From DATCJU01 sp036562635 (GTDB lineage Bacteria > Actinomycetota > Actinomycetes > Mycobacteriales > Pseudonocardiaceae), in NCBI GenBank assembly GCA_036562635.1, contig DATCJU010000093.1:4238-68237 (forward strand): a stretch of 64,000 bases of DNA, given 5' to 3'. The position numbers and the translations under genes are program-made. The notes under the pieces were generated by a model. The model saw only the letters and a program-made list of their open reading frames with translations, did no database searches and was not told the origin of the DNA. This document shows positions 12,690-21,951 of the stretch, piece by piece; within the stretch, counting starts at the first letter, position 1; each line of letters opens with the position of its first letter.

Positions 12690-14938
12690 GCGTGAGTCGC
12701 CTGGCCGGGGACGACCACCACACCGAAGGAGGCGGGACGGACGCCGCTCCGCCCCCGGAGCTGGACGTGGCCCGGTTGCTGGCCGGTTCGCACCACGATC
12801 CGCACTCGGTCCTGGGCGCCCACCCCCACCCGGCGGGCACGGTCGTCCGGGCGTTGCGCCCGAACGCCGACGCGGTGACCGTGCTGCTCCCCGACGAGGA
12901 GGGCGCCACACGGCGGTTCCCCCTGGAACGGATCCACCCCGACGGACTGTTCTCCGGGGTGGTGCCCGTGCCACCGACCGACTACCGGCTCGAGGTGCGC
13001 TACGGCGACCACGTGCTGGTCACCGACGACCCCTACCGGTGGCTGCCGACGTTGGGCGACCTCGACCTGTACCTGATCGGCGAGGGCCGGCACGAACGAC
13101 TGTGGGAGGTGCTGGGCGCCCACGAGCGCAGCTACGAGACCCCGCTGGGCACCGTCTCGGGCACCTCGTTCGCGGTGTGGGCACCCAACGCCCAGGGCGT
13201 CCGGGTGTGCGGGGACTTCGACCACTGGGACGGCCGGGCCACCCCGATGCGGGTGCTGGGCGGATCGGGGGTGTGGGAACTCTTCGTACCGGGGGTGGCC
13301 CCCGGTACCCGCTACAAGTTCCGGATCCTCGGCCCGGACGGCTGCTGGCACGAGAAGGCCGACCCGTTGGCGTTCGCCACCGAGCTTCCTCCGGCCACCG
13401 CGTCGGTGGTGCACACCTCCGACTACCTGTGGAACGACGAGGAGTGGATGGAAAAGCGGGCCCGCACCGACTGGACCCGGGCCCCGGTGAGCATCTACGA
13501 GGTGCACCTGGGGTCGTGGCGTCCGGGCCTGGGCTACCGGGAGCTGGCCCACGAGCTGGCCGACTACGTGACCGAGATGGGCTTCACCCACGTGGAGCTG
13601 CTACCGATCACCGAGCACCCCTTCGGGGGCTCCTGGGGCTACCAGACCACCTCGTACTTCGCTCCTACCGCCCGCTACGGCAGCCCCGACGACTTCCGCT
13701 ACTTCGTCGACCACCTGCACTCCCGGGACATCGGGGTGATCCTGGACTGGGTGCCGGCGCACTTCCCGCGGGACGAGTGGGCGCTGGCCCGGTTCGACGG
13801 CACCCCGCTGTACGAACACGCCGACCCCCGGCGCGGGGAGCACCCGGACTGGGGCACCTACGTGTTCAACTACGGCCGGCACGAGGTGCGCAACTTCCTC
13901 ATCGCCTCGGCGGTGTACTGGCTGGAGGAGTTCCACGTCGACGGCCTGCGGGTGGACGCGGTGGCCTCGATGCTCTACCTGGACTACTCCCGCCGGGAGG
14001 GCGAGTGGGTGCCCAACAAGTACGGCGGGCGGGAGGACCTGGAAGCCATCCACTTCATGCAGGAGCTCAACGCCACCGCCTACCGACGACACCCCGGGAT
14101 CATGATGATCGCGGAGGAGTCCACCGCCTGGTCCGGGGTCACCCGTCCCACCTACGCCGACGGTCTCGGCTTCGGCTTCAAGTGGAACATGGGCTGGATG
14201 CACGACACCCTGCAGTACCTGCAGCGGGATCCGGTCCACCGCTCCTACCACCACAACGAGATCACCTTCTCGATGCTGTACGCGTGGAGCGAGAACTACG
14301 TGCTCCCGCTGTCCCACGACGAGGTGGTGCACGGCAAGGGCTCGTTGTGGACCCGGATGCCGGGGGACGCGTGGAAGAAGGCCGCCGGGGTGCGGTCGCT
14401 GCTGGGCTACATGTGGTCCCACCCGGGCAAGCAGCTGCTGTTCATGGGCGGGGAGTTCGGCCAGCCCTGGGAGTGGTCGGCGGAGGCGTCGCTGCCGTGG
14501 CACCTGCTGGAGGAGTACGGCGGCATGAACTACCACCGCGGTATCCAGCGGATGGTGGCCCGGCTCAACGAGCTGTACCGCGCCACGCCGGCCCTCCACA
14601 CCCAGGACACCCGGCCCGAGGGCTTCTCCTGGCTGGACGAGCACGACTGGCAGCACAACACGCTGAGCTTCCTGCGACACGGTGACGACGGTTCGGTGCT
14701 GGCCTGCGTGGTCAACTTCGCCGGGACCGTGCACCACAACCACCGGGTGGCCCTGCCCCGGGAGGGCCGGTGGCGGGTGCTGCTGAACACCGACGCGCCC
14801 CACTACGGCGGTTCCGGGGCCGGCCCGGCGGAGAACGACGTGCTCGTCGTCCCACCCGAACCGCACCACGGGCGACCGGCGTCCGTGACCCTGGACCTGC
14901 CCGCCCTCGCCGTGCTCTGGCTGGCCCCCGAGCCGTGA
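12686..14938 (+). CDS. glgB: 1,4-alpha-glucan branching enzyme GlgB
   Basis: A 750-residue GH13_9 enzyme introducing alpha-1,6 branches into the linear glucan made by GlgE. It has the N1 domain (about 25-120) and the CBM48 domain (about 135-240, FAVWAPNAQGVRVCGDFDHWDG), then the barrel with nucleophile D424 in GLRVDAVASMLYLDYSR, E477 in MIAEES and LSHDEVVHGKGS. Start GTG 12686 overlaps the mak stop (GTGA); GTG 12692 is two codons on. It ends the glgE-treS-mak-glgB string. All catalytic regions are intact. Confidence 0.96.
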   Translation: MSVSRLAGDDHHTEGGGTDAAPPPELDVARLLAGSHHDPHSVLGAHPHPAGTVVRALRPNADAVTVLLPDEEGATRRFPLERIHPDGLFSGVVPVPPTDYRLEVRYGDHVLVTDDPYRWLPTLGDLDLYLIGEGRHERLWEVLGAHERSYETPLGTVSGTSFAVWAPNAQGVRVCGDFDHWDGRATPMRVLGGSGVWELFVPGVAPGTRYKFRILGPDGCWHEKADPLAFATELPPATASVVHTSDYLWNDEEWMEKRARTDWTRAPVSIYEVHLGSWRPGLGYRELAHELADYVTEMGFTHVELLPITEHPFGGSWGYQTTSYFAPTARYGSPDDFRYFVDHLHSRDIGVILDWVPAHFPRDEWALARFDGTPLYEHADPRRGEHPDWGTYVFNYGRHEVRNFLIASAVYWLEEFHVDGLRVDAVASMLYLDYSRREGEWVPNKYGGREDLEAIHFMQELNATAYRRHPGIMMIAEESTAWSGVTRPTYADGLGFGFKWNMGWMHDTLQYLQRDPVHRSYHHNEITFSMLYAWSENYVLPLSHDEVVHGKGSLWTRMPGDAWKKAAGVRSLLGYMWSHPGKQLLFMGGEFGQPWEWSAEASLPWHLLEEYGGMNYHRGIQRMVARLNELYRATPALHTQDTRPEGFSWLDEHDWQHNTLSFLRHGDDGSVLACVVNFAGTVHHNHRVALPREGRWRVLLNTDAPHYGGSGAGPAENDVLVVPPEPHHGRPASVTLDLPALAVLWLAPEP

Positions 14939-15078
14939 CGGGCTGACCCGGTCCCCGTCCCACACCCGCCTCGTCCTCCTCCTGTGAGTCGGGCGGGAGT
15001 TTCCCTGACCGGCCCCGCCGGGACCGCCCGGGATGTCAAGCTGATCGGGTGCGGGTACGGAACGGAGGCCGTCACCGG

Positions 15079-16443
15079 GTGCGGGGGGCACTGCTCGGGC
15101 TGCTCACCGTCCTCGGCGTGCTCGGCGGCTGCTCCGTCACCGTGCCGGGCACGCCGAACGCCGGGACCGGTGCGGTGCGCGGCGAGGTCGACACCTCGTT
15201 CGTCCACGGGGCCGGACGCACGCCCGTGGACCAGGTGGCGGCGGCCGTGCTGCTGGACGTGCAGGAGTACTGGCGCCGGTCCTTCCCCGAGACGTTCGGC
15301 ACGCCGTGGCAGGAGCTGCGCGGCGGGTTCCACTCGGTGGACACCACCGAACCGGACACCACACCACCGCCGTGTGCCGACAGCGCCACCGAGGTCGAGG
15401 GGAACGCCTACTACTGCTCCCGGGCCGACGCGATCGTCTGGGACCGGGCCGCGCTGCTGCCGGTGCTGCGTGAACGCTTCGGCGACGTCGCCGTGGTGGT
15501 GGTACTGGCCCACGAGGTGGGACACGCCGTGCACCACCGGGCGGGGATCGGTGCCGCGGAACGGCTCGAGCAGCCCGAGCGCTACCCCACGATCCTCACC
15601 GAGGCCATGGCCGACTGCTACGCCGGTTCGTTCCTGCGCTGGGTGGTCGACGGGCACGCGGGCCACCTGGACGTGACCCCGGGTGAGCTGGACGCCGCGC
15701 TCGATGCCATGATCACCTTCCGGGACCCCCTGGGCACCGACCGCACCGATCGCGAGGCGCACGGCAACGCCTTCGACCGGGTGTCGGCGTTCCAGGACGG
15801 CTACCAGCACGGGGCCGGATTGTGCGCGGGTATGACGGTGGACAACCGGCGGTTCACGCTGCGCGACTTCACCAGCCTGGAGGACCAGGCCAGCGGCGGG
15901 AACATGGAGTTCCACCGGATGGTGGCCGCGGTCAGCGACGACCTGAACCGCTACTTCACCGCTCTGGTCACCCGGCACGGACACACCTGGCGTCCCCCGA
16001 CCCTGCGCGAGACCACCGGCACCCCGCGGTGCGCGGGTGAACAGGGCCCGGTGGCGTTCTGCCCGACGGACGGAGCCGTGGAACTGGACCCCTCCGGGGA
16101 TCTGCCGCGGCTGCACCGGGACACGGGGGACTACGCCACCGGCACCCTGCTGGCCACCCGATACGGTTTGGCCGCACTCGCCGCCATGGGTCGCCCCGTC
16201 GACGGCGAGGAGGCGGGACGAGCCGCGGTGTGTCTCGCCGGCGCCTACACCGGCGAGGTCTTCCAGCGGCAGGAGGGCTTCGGTTTGTCACCGGGGGATC
16301 TGGACGAGGCGATCCAGGTCCTGTTGCACCACGACTACGGGTCCCGCGGCGCTCCTGCAGGTGCGGTGCCGTCCGGGTTCGACCGGGTGGCGCTGTTCCG
16401 TACCGGAACGCTCCAGGGACCGCAGGCCTGCGGTATCGACTGA
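15079..16443 (+). CDS. Lipoprotein, putative neutral zinc metallopeptidase (copy 1)
   Basis: A 454-residue secreted lipoprotein. The signal segment is VRGALLGLLTVLGVLGG with lipobox LGGC (C18). The metallopeptidase signature is AHEVGHAVHH (H145, E146, H149), followed about 35 residues on by TEAMADCYAG, the E-x-x-A-D-C-[YF] third-ligand motif of YpfJ-like neutral zinc peptidases (PF04228 type). A C-terminal half with conserved Cys residues is found also in the next gene. Start GTG 15079 is preferred because GGAGG stands 10 nt upstream; GTG 15049 would add RVRNGGRHR and a more basic n-region. The substrate is unknown. It is followed after 13 bp by a paralogue. Confidence 0.75.
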   Translation: MRGALLGLLTVLGVLGGCSVTVPGTPNAGTGAVRGEVDTSFVHGAGRTPVDQVAAAVLLDVQEYWRRSFPETFGTPWQELRGGFHSVDTTEPDTTPPPCADSATEVEGNAYYCSRADAIVWDRAALLPVLRERFGDVAVVVVLAHEVGHAVHHRAGIGAAERLEQPERYPTILTEAMADCYAGSFLRWVVDGHAGHLDVTPGELDAALDAMITFRDPLGTDRTDREAHGNAFDRVSAFQDGYQHGAGLCAGMTVDNRRFTLRDFTSLEDQASGGNMEFHRMVAAVSDDLNRYFTALVTRHGHTWRPPTLRETTGTPRCAGEQGPVAFCPTDGAVELDPSGDLPRLHRDTGDYATGTLLATRYGLAALAAMGRPVDGEEAGRAAVCLAGAYTGEVFQRQEGFGLSPGDLDEAIQVLLHHDYGSRGAPAGAVPSGFDRVALFRTGTLQGPQACGID

Positions 16444-16456
16444 GGGAGGACGAGGA

Positions 16457-17992
16457 ATGACCAGCCCAGTCCGGCGAGGACGCCGGAACTGGCTTCGCGC
16501 CGCCATGTGCGCGCTGGCCGCCGTGACGGCCATGGCGGTGCTCACCGGGTGCACCACGCAGAAGGTGGCCGGTCAGCCGGTCGCCTTCGGCGGCATCGAC
16601 ACGGTCACCGTCGGTGGGCTGCCGATCGTGGACGGTCCGAGCGGGCCGAAGGCGGGCGTGGCGAACGCCAATCTGCCGGTGGAGAACACCGACCACGGGG
16701 AGATCGACGCCCTCGCGGTGAACGCGGTCGTGGATCTGCAGGAGTACTGGACCGAGCACTTCCAGACCGACTTCAACACGCGGTTCGTCCCGATCAGCAA
16801 GCTGGCGTCCTGGGACTCCCGGAGCAACAAGGGCGTGGTGCTGTGCCAGATGGACACCAAGGGCCAGATCAACGCCTTCTACTGCAGTATCGACGACGTC
16901 ATCGCCTGGGACCGGGGCCAGCTCCTGCCCATGATCATCAAGCAGTTCGGCGAGATGGCGGTGGTCGCAGTGCTGGCGCACGAGTTCGGACACGCCGTGC
17001 AGTACCGCCTGGCCGCCGCGGGCTCGGTGACCGGGCTCCCGGAGGAGGCCCTGGTCAACCGGAACAGCCCGAGCATCATGCTGGAGCAGCAGGCCGACTG
17101 CTACACCGGCGCGTTCTTCCGGCACGTGGCCGAGGGTGGGTCGAAGTACTTCGAGCTCTCCACCGGTGAGGGGCTGAACAAGGCGATGGCCACCCTGTTC
17201 TCCATCCGGGACCGGGTGGGCTCCGACTTCCGCGGCGAGCAGGCACACGGCAGCGCGTTCGACCGGACCGCGGCGTTCCAGATCGGGTTCATCGAGGGCC
17301 CCAAGCGGTGCGCCTCCATGTCGATGAAGGACATCGAGCCGCGGCTGACCGAGTTCGCCTTCAAGAAGAAGCAGGACACGGGCAAGGGTGACCTGCCGGT
17401 CACGGCGGACACGGTGAAGGTGATCGAGGAGAGCCTCAACGCGGTGTTCGAGGACACCGGGGCACAGCCGCCGGCCGTGCAGACCACTCCGGTGCAGTGC
17501 CCGGACGGGGGCAACACCGAGCCGGTGGCCTACTGCCCGTCCACCAACACCGTCTCGATGGACCTGGAGGAGCTGGCCAGGATCGCCACTCCGCCGACCC
17601 CGGAGGGCCCCTTCGACGTACCGCCGGACTTCGAGACCGGTATCGGTGACTTCGCCGCGTTCGGCGAGATCGCCTCCCGGTACGTGCTGTCGGTGCAGAA
17701 GGCCATCGGGCTGGAGCTGTCCGGGGAGACCGCAGGGCTGCGCACCGCCTGCCTGGTGGGCGCGTGGGCGGGGCTGCTGGTGGAGCACCCGCTGAACAAG
17801 CGCAACCCGGTGGGGAGCCTGCGCATCTCCCCCGGTGACATGGACGAGGCGGTGGCCGAGCTGCTCACCAACCGCAGCCTGATCGCGGCGGACGTCAACG
17901 GCAACGCGGTGAAGTCCGGGTTCGCCCGGGTCGACGCCCTGCGCATGGGGTTCATCGAGGGTGCCGCTCCCTGCACCCAGAAGTTCGAGTGA
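16457..17992 (+). CDS. Lipoprotein, putative neutral zinc metallopeptidase (copy 2)
   Basis: A 511-residue paralogue of the preceding gene. Signal peptide with basic n-region (RRGRRNWLR), hydrophobic stretch and lipobox LTGC (C32). AHEFGHAVQYR (H175, E176, H179) and LEQQADCYTG give the full HExxH plus E-x-x-A-D-C set of the YpfJ-like family. The two copies align along their whole length (DLQEYW/DVQEYW, AWDRGQLLP/VWDRAALLP, AHGSAFDRTAAFQ/AHGNAFDRVSAFQ, SPGDMDEA/SPGDLDEA). Start ATG 16457 follows a GGGAGGACGAGGA site. Both probably act outside the membrane; role unknown. Confidence 0.8.
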   Translation: MTSPVRRGRRNWLRAAMCALAAVTAMAVLTGCTTQKVAGQPVAFGGIDTVTVGGLPIVDGPSGPKAGVANANLPVENTDHGEIDALAVNAVVDLQEYWTEHFQTDFNTRFVPISKLASWDSRSNKGVVLCQMDTKGQINAFYCSIDDVIAWDRGQLLPMIIKQFGEMAVVAVLAHEFGHAVQYRLAAAGSVTGLPEEALVNRNSPSIMLEQQADCYTGAFFRHVAEGGSKYFELSTGEGLNKAMATLFSIRDRVGSDFRGEQAHGSAFDRTAAFQIGFIEGPKRCASMSMKDIEPRLTEFAFKKKQDTGKGDLPVTADTVKVIEESLNAVFEDTGAQPPAVQTTPVQCPDGGNTEPVAYCPSTNTVSMDLEELARIATPPTPEGPFDVPPDFETGIGDFAAFGEIASRYVLSVQKAIGLELSGETAGLRTACLVGAWAGLLVEHPLNKRNPVGSLRISPGDMDEAVAELLTNRSLIAADVNGNAVKSGFARVDALRMGFIEGAAPCTQKFE

Positions 17993-18006
17993 GTCGGAGG
18001 AACCGC

Positions 18007-18050
18007 ACACGGCGGGGCCCGGTCGCTGCAGCGACCGGGCCCCGCCGTGT
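18007..18050. terminator. Perfect 44-bp palindrome, bidirectional terminator
   Basis: Two 22-nt arms (18007-18028 and 18029-18050) are exactly complementary, with TGCA at the centre. It begins 14 bp after the + strand lipoprotein stop and ends 37 bp before the stop of the convergent thioredoxin gene. No U-tract. Position favours a strong two-way terminator; a protein site is not excluded. Confidence 0.75.
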
Positions 18051-18087
18051 CAGGTCGTCCCTGTGCCCCGACGCACGGGGCCGGTGG

Positions 18088-19047
18088 TCAGAACAGCGCG
18101 CTGGCCAGGGCGCGGCGGGCGTTGTTCACCCGTGGGTCGTCGGTCGGGAACAGCTCGAACAGCCCGATCAGGTGCTGCCGGACCCGGTCCCGCTCCTCGC
18201 CCGAGGTACGGCGCACGGTGGCGACCAGCCGCTGGAACGCCTGCTCCACCTGCTGCGAGGCCACCTCGGCGTCGGCGGCGGCGAGCTGGGCGTCGATGTC
18301 GTCCGGGGCGGCGTCCGCCCTGGCGATCGCACCGGGGTCGATCTGCGCGGCCCGGGCCTCGAAACGCACCTGGACCAGCGCGGCCTTCGCCTGCTCGTTG
18401 GTCGGGTCGCTGTCCAGGATCTTCTGGTAGGCGGCCTCGGCCGCGGCGAAGTCACCGCGCTCCAGCGCCGCCTCGGCCTCGGCGAACCGCGGGTCCTCCG
18501 GCTCCTGCGGGGCCGCACCGGCCGCCTCCTCGGCCGCCCGGATGCCGGGCAGCTGGTCGCGCAGGGCGTCCAGCAGCGACTTGATCCACTGGCGGACCTG
18601 CGGCTCCGGCTGGGCGCCGGCGAAGGCGTGAACCGGCTGGCCCGCGGCGATGGCAACCACGGTCGGGATCGACTGGACGCCGAAGATCTGGGCGATGCGC
18701 GGGTTGGCGTCGACGTCGACCTTGGCCAGCACCCAGGCGCCCCGTCCTTCCGCGGCGAGGCGTTCCAGCACCGGGGAGAGCTGCTTGCAGGGGCCGCACC
18801 AGGACGCCCACAGATCGACGATGACCGGCACCTGCAGCGACCGTTCCAGCACCTCGGTCTGGAACGTCGCCTCGGTGACGTCGATGACCCACTTCCCACC
18901 GTCGGAGGAAGCACCGTCGGTGGGGGTGTTCTGCGGGGCGGCCGCCTGACGGGCCGCCTCGGCCCTGGCCTTGAGCGCCGACAGGTCGACGGCACCGGAG
19001 AACGCGGCGGACAGTGCTGCGGTCTGGCGGGGATCAGGCCTCGTCAC
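18088..19047 (-). CDS. Thioredoxin-domain protein with C-terminal TPR-like region (YbbN/CnoX-like)
   Basis: A 319-residue cytosolic protein. A thioredoxin fold spans about residues 52-165 with the active site WASWCGPCKQL (C84, C87) and cis-proline in SIPTVVAI. The C-terminal part (about 185-319) is alpha-helical with a TPR repeat (AEAALERGDFAAAEAAYQKILDSDP cut at E-A-Y). This layout is that of YbbN/CnoX holdase-type proteins, although YbbN often lacks both cysteines, which are kept here. Start GTG 19047 (VTRPDPRQ) fits the family; an upstream TTG is less likely. Convergent with the lipoprotein genes. Confidence 0.85.
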   Translation of the reverse strand: MTRPDPRQTAALSAAFSGAVDLSALKARAEAARQAAAPQNTPTDGASSDGGKWVIDVTEATFQTEVLERSLQVPVIVDLWASWCGPCKQLSPVLERLAAEGRGAWVLAKVDVDANPRIAQIFGVQSIPTVVAIAAGQPVHAFAGAQPEPQVRQWIKSLLDALRDQLPGIRAAEEAAGAAPQEPEDPRFAEAEAALERGDFAAAEAAYQKILDSDPTNEQAKAALVQVRFEARAAQIDPGAIARADAAPDDIDAQLAAADAEVASQQVEQAFQRLVATVRRTSGEERDRVRQHLIGLFELFPTDDPRVNNARRALASALF

Positions 19048-19098
19048 GGTTCCATCTTGACACGATCGGCCCAACCGGCGCCGTCCGACCCGACCACG

Positions 19099-20034
19099 CT
19101 ACGTCGCGGAGCCGTCCCGCAAGGCGAGGATCCTGCGGGGATCCAGACCCATCGGGTTGACCCGTATCGCGTCGTTCCGCTCGGCCAACGTCCGCACCAC
19201 CGGGGTGAGCAGCTCGGCGAACCGGGCCGTTCCCTCGGCCCCCAGCGCGTGCCACGGTGCCGTGGCCGCCTCGTCGGTGCGTTCCTCCACCCAGACACGC
19301 AGGGCCCGACCGTCCGAGGTCAACACCGCGGGCTCGCCGTCGGCGGCGCCGGGGTGCAGCAGACCGAGCTCGACCACCCGCCGCTCGGCGGCCCGCCACT
19401 CCTCCTCCGGCCAGGGACGCATGCTGCGCATCAGCTCCGCGGGCATGCCCTGGTCGGCGGCGAACAACACCAGGGCCTCGCAGGGCCCCAGCCCGGCGGC
19501 GACGAGCGCGGCCACGTGCCCGTCGCCCCGGGACTCCCGCAGCAGGGTGGTGGCGTGCCACAGCACCAGGTGGGGTTGTTCAGGCCACGGCAGCAGGCTG
19601 TTCGCGGCGGCCAGCAGGCGGCCGGCGGTGGGGGCGGCCAGCGCCGCCCGCCGGGCCAGTCCGGCCGCCTCGGCGAGCTCGGCCGAGTCGAGCACCTCCG
19701 CACCCAGCAGCCGGTGCAGCGCGGCGTCCACCGCGGTCAGCCGCGCCTGCAGGTACTGCTCCGGTGTGGCGACCTGCCAGGCGTACGGCAGCGCCCGGTG
19801 CACCAGGGCCGGAGGGAAGCTGTAGAACAACGCGGTGACCAGCACCGGTGGAGCGGCGCCCAGGGGTGCCGCCCGCATGGCGAAGTACCCCATCCACCCG
19901 CCCCGGCAGCCCAGGGCGTCCGCGGCCGCCCTGGACTCCGGGGTGAAGTAGACGACGTCGTGGTAGGGCTCGAACAACCACCACATCCGGCGGGCGAGGT
20001 GGGGGCCGCCCGCACCGTCACCGGAGTGCACCAC
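19099..20034 (-). CDS. SCO6745-family protein
   Basis: About 311 residues, all-helical in appearance. The pattern RRMWWLFEPYHDVVYFTPESR, GGWMGYFAMRAAPLG, ALFYSFPPALVHRALP and the C-terminal TLAERNDAIRVNPMGLDP is that of the SCO6745-type family of actinobacteria (some relatives act in antibiotic clusters). No enzymatic role is established from the sequence. Start GTG 20034 sits behind GAGGAGG; the next codon is also GTG. It begins 17 bp after the acyl-CoA mutase stop, so the two are likely co-transcribed. Confidence 0.7.
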   Translation of the reverse strand: MVHSGDGAGGPHLARRMWWLFEPYHDVVYFTPESRAAADALGCRGGWMGYFAMRAAPLGAAPPVLVTALFYSFPPALVHRALPYAWQVATPEQYLQARLTAVDAALHRLLGAEVLDSAELAEAAGLARRAALAAPTAGRLLAAANSLLPWPEQPHLVLWHATTLLRESRGDGHVAALVAAGLGPCEALVLFAADQGMPAELMRSMRPWPEEEWRAAERRVVELGLLHPGAADGEPAVLTSDGRALRVWVEERTDEAATAPWHALGAEGTARFAELLTPVVRTLAERNDAIRVNPMGLDPRRILALRDGSAT

Positions 20035-20051
20035 GCCCCTCCTCGGGTCGC

Positions 20052-21785
20052 TCAGAACCGGGCCGGCTCGGTGTAGACACCCCACTCGGCGCGCAGCGCG
20101 TCGCAGATCTCCCCGAGGGTGGCCTCGGCGCGCACCGCCTCCAGCATCGGCTCGATCAGGTTGCCGTCGCCCCGGGCCACCTCGACCATCTGGGCCAGGG
20201 CCCGGTCCACCGCAGCCTGGTCCCGCCTGGCCCGCCGCTCGGCCAGCAGCGCACGCTGCGCGACCTCCACCTCGTGGCTGACCCGCAGGATCTCCAGGTC
20301 GTCGGAGAGCGACTCGACGTGGCAGTTGACCCCGACCATCTTCTTGTCGCCCTTCTCCAGCGCCTGCTGGTAGGCGAACGCGGAGTCGGCGATCTCGCCG
20401 GTGAACCAGCCCTCCTCGATACCGCGGAGGATGCCGGAGGTCATCTCACCGATCGGGTACTCCCCCGAGGGCACGGCCTGCCGGGCCATGTCCTTGATCC
20501 GGTCGAAGATGCGTTCCGCCTCGGCCTCGATCCGGTCGGTGAGGGCCTCGACGTACCAGGAGCCGCCGAGCGGGTCGGCGACGTTGGCCACGCCGGTCTC
20601 CTCCATGATCACCTGCTGGGTGCGCAGTGCGATCTGGGCGGCCTTCTCGCTGGGCAGGGCCAGCACCTCGTCCAGGGCGTTGGTGTGCAAGGAGTTCGTC
20701 CCGCCGAGCACCGCGGCCAGTGCCTCGATCGCGGTGCGCACGATGTTGTTCTCCGGTTGCTGGGCGGTCAGCGACACCCCGGCGGTCTGGGTGTGGAACC
20801 GCAGCCACTGCGCCTTGGGGGTCTTGGCCCCGTAGACGTCACGCATCCAGCGGGCCCAGATACGGCGGGCGGCGCGGAACTTGGCGATCTCCTCGAAGAA
20901 GTCGATGTGCGCGTCGAAGAAGAAGCTCAGTCCGGGCGCGAACGTGTCGATGTCCAGGCCGCGGGACAGGCCGAGCTCGACGTAGCCGAAACCGTCGGCG
21001 AGGGTGAAGGCGAGCTCCTGCGCGGCGGTCGCCCCGGCCTCGCGGATGTGGTAGCCGGACACCGACAGCGGCTTGTAGGCCGGGATGTTGTGCGCGCAGA
21101 ACTCCATCAGGTCGCCGATGAGACGCAGGTGCGGCTCCGGCTCGAACAGCCACTCCTTCTGCGCGATGTACTCCTTGAAGATGTCGGTCTGCAGGGTGCC
21201 GTTGAGCTTGCGGATGTCCGCGCCCTGCCGCTCGGCGGCCACCAGGTACATACAGAAGATGGGCACGGCCGGCCCGGAGATGGTCATGGACGTGGTGACC
21301 TGCTCCAACGGGATGTCCCGGAACAGCACGTCCATGTCGGCGGCGGAGTCGATGGCCACACCGCAGTGACCGACCTCGCCGTGCGAGCGCGGGTCGTCGG
21401 AGTCACGCCCCATCAGGGTGGGCATGTCGAAGGCGACCGACAGACCCCCGCCACCCCGGGCGAGGATCATCTTGTAGCGCTCGTTGGTCTGCTCGGCGTT
21501 GCCGAACCCGGCGAACTGGCGGATGGTCCAGGTCTTGCCGCGGTACCCGGTGGTGTGCAGACCGCGGGTGAACGGGTACTCACCCGGCCAGCCGATGCGT
21601 TCGAACCCTTCGACGACCTCGCCCGGTTTCGGCCCGTAGACCGGGTCGACCTCCATGCCGGACAGTGTGGTGAAGTCCGCGTCACGGATCTGCCCCTTGG
21701 CCTGCGCCTCGGCGTAGCGCCGCTGCCAGCGCTCCCGCCCGGCCTGGGGGTCGGCGTAGCTGTCGTCGTAACCCTTCACGGGCAT
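20052..21785 (-). CDS. icmA: Acyl-CoA mutase large subunit, isobutyryl-CoA mutase type
   Basis: A 577-residue adenosylcobalamin-dependent mutase large subunit (substrate-binding barrel) that lacks the C-terminal cobalamin domain, so it needs a separate small subunit. Residues that separate methylmalonyl- from isobutyryl-CoA mutase point to the latter: Phe at residue 91 (TIRQFAGF, where MCM has Tyr) and Gln at 209 (EYIAQKEW, where MCM has Arg contacting the carboxylate). Thus it likely interconverts isobutyryl-CoA and n-butyryl-CoA. Start ATG 21785 follows GGAGG at 6 nt. The small subunit is not in the window; meaB at 32.2 kb could serve as chaperone. Upstream lies a short palindrome (21826-21837). 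Confidence 0.88.
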   Translation of the reverse strand: MPVKGYDDSYADPQAGRERWQRRYAEAQAKGQIRDADFTTLSGMEVDPVYGPKPGEVVEGFERIGWPGEYPFTRGLHTTGYRGKTWTIRQFAGFGNAEQTNERYKMILARGGGGLSVAFDMPTLMGRDSDDPRSHGEVGHCGVAIDSAADMDVLFRDIPLEQVTTSMTISGPAVPIFCMYLVAAERQGADIRKLNGTLQTDIFKEYIAQKEWLFEPEPHLRLIGDLMEFCAHNIPAYKPLSVSGYHIREAGATAAQELAFTLADGFGYVELGLSRGLDIDTFAPGLSFFFDAHIDFFEEIAKFRAARRIWARWMRDVYGAKTPKAQWLRFHTQTAGVSLTAQQPENNIVRTAIEALAAVLGGTNSLHTNALDEVLALPSEKAAQIALRTQQVIMEETGVANVADPLGGSWYVEALTDRIEAEAERIFDRIKDMARQAVPSGEYPIGEMTSGILRGIEEGWFTGEIADSAFAYQQALEKGDKKMVGVNCHVESLSDDLEILRVSHEVEVAQRALLAERRARRDQAAVDRALAQMVEVARGDGNLIEPMLEAVRAEATLGEICDALRAEWGVYTEPARF

Positions 21786-21825
21786 GGCGGCCTCCGGGTG
21801 GACGTCATCGTCGGTACCCAAATGG

Positions 21826-21837
21826 TAGGACTTCCTA
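21826..21837. promoter_or_regulatory. Candidate operator upstream of the mutase gene
   Basis: Inverted repeat TAGGA-CT-TCCTA, 41-52 bp before the mutase ATG, within a locally A/T-rich stretch (21815-21845) likely to be its promoter. The regulator is unknown. Confidence 0.3.
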
Positions 21838-21868
21838 GTATTCGCGACAGCATGTCGCATGTCACTGT

Positions 21869-21920
21869 CACAGCCGGTGCCGCACCGACACGCGGAGTGA
21901 CGGGTGCGGCACCGGCTGTG
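21869..21920 (-). terminator. Hairpin terminator after the thiamine-binding protein gene
   Basis: Perfect 18-bp arms (21869-21886 and 21903-21920) around a 16-nt loop, starting about 32 nt past the stop at 21952 on the - strand. It separates that gene from the mutase promoter. No U-tract. Confidence 0.65.
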
Positions 21921-21951
21921 CGTCCGTCGCCGACAGCCGCCCGACGGCCGC

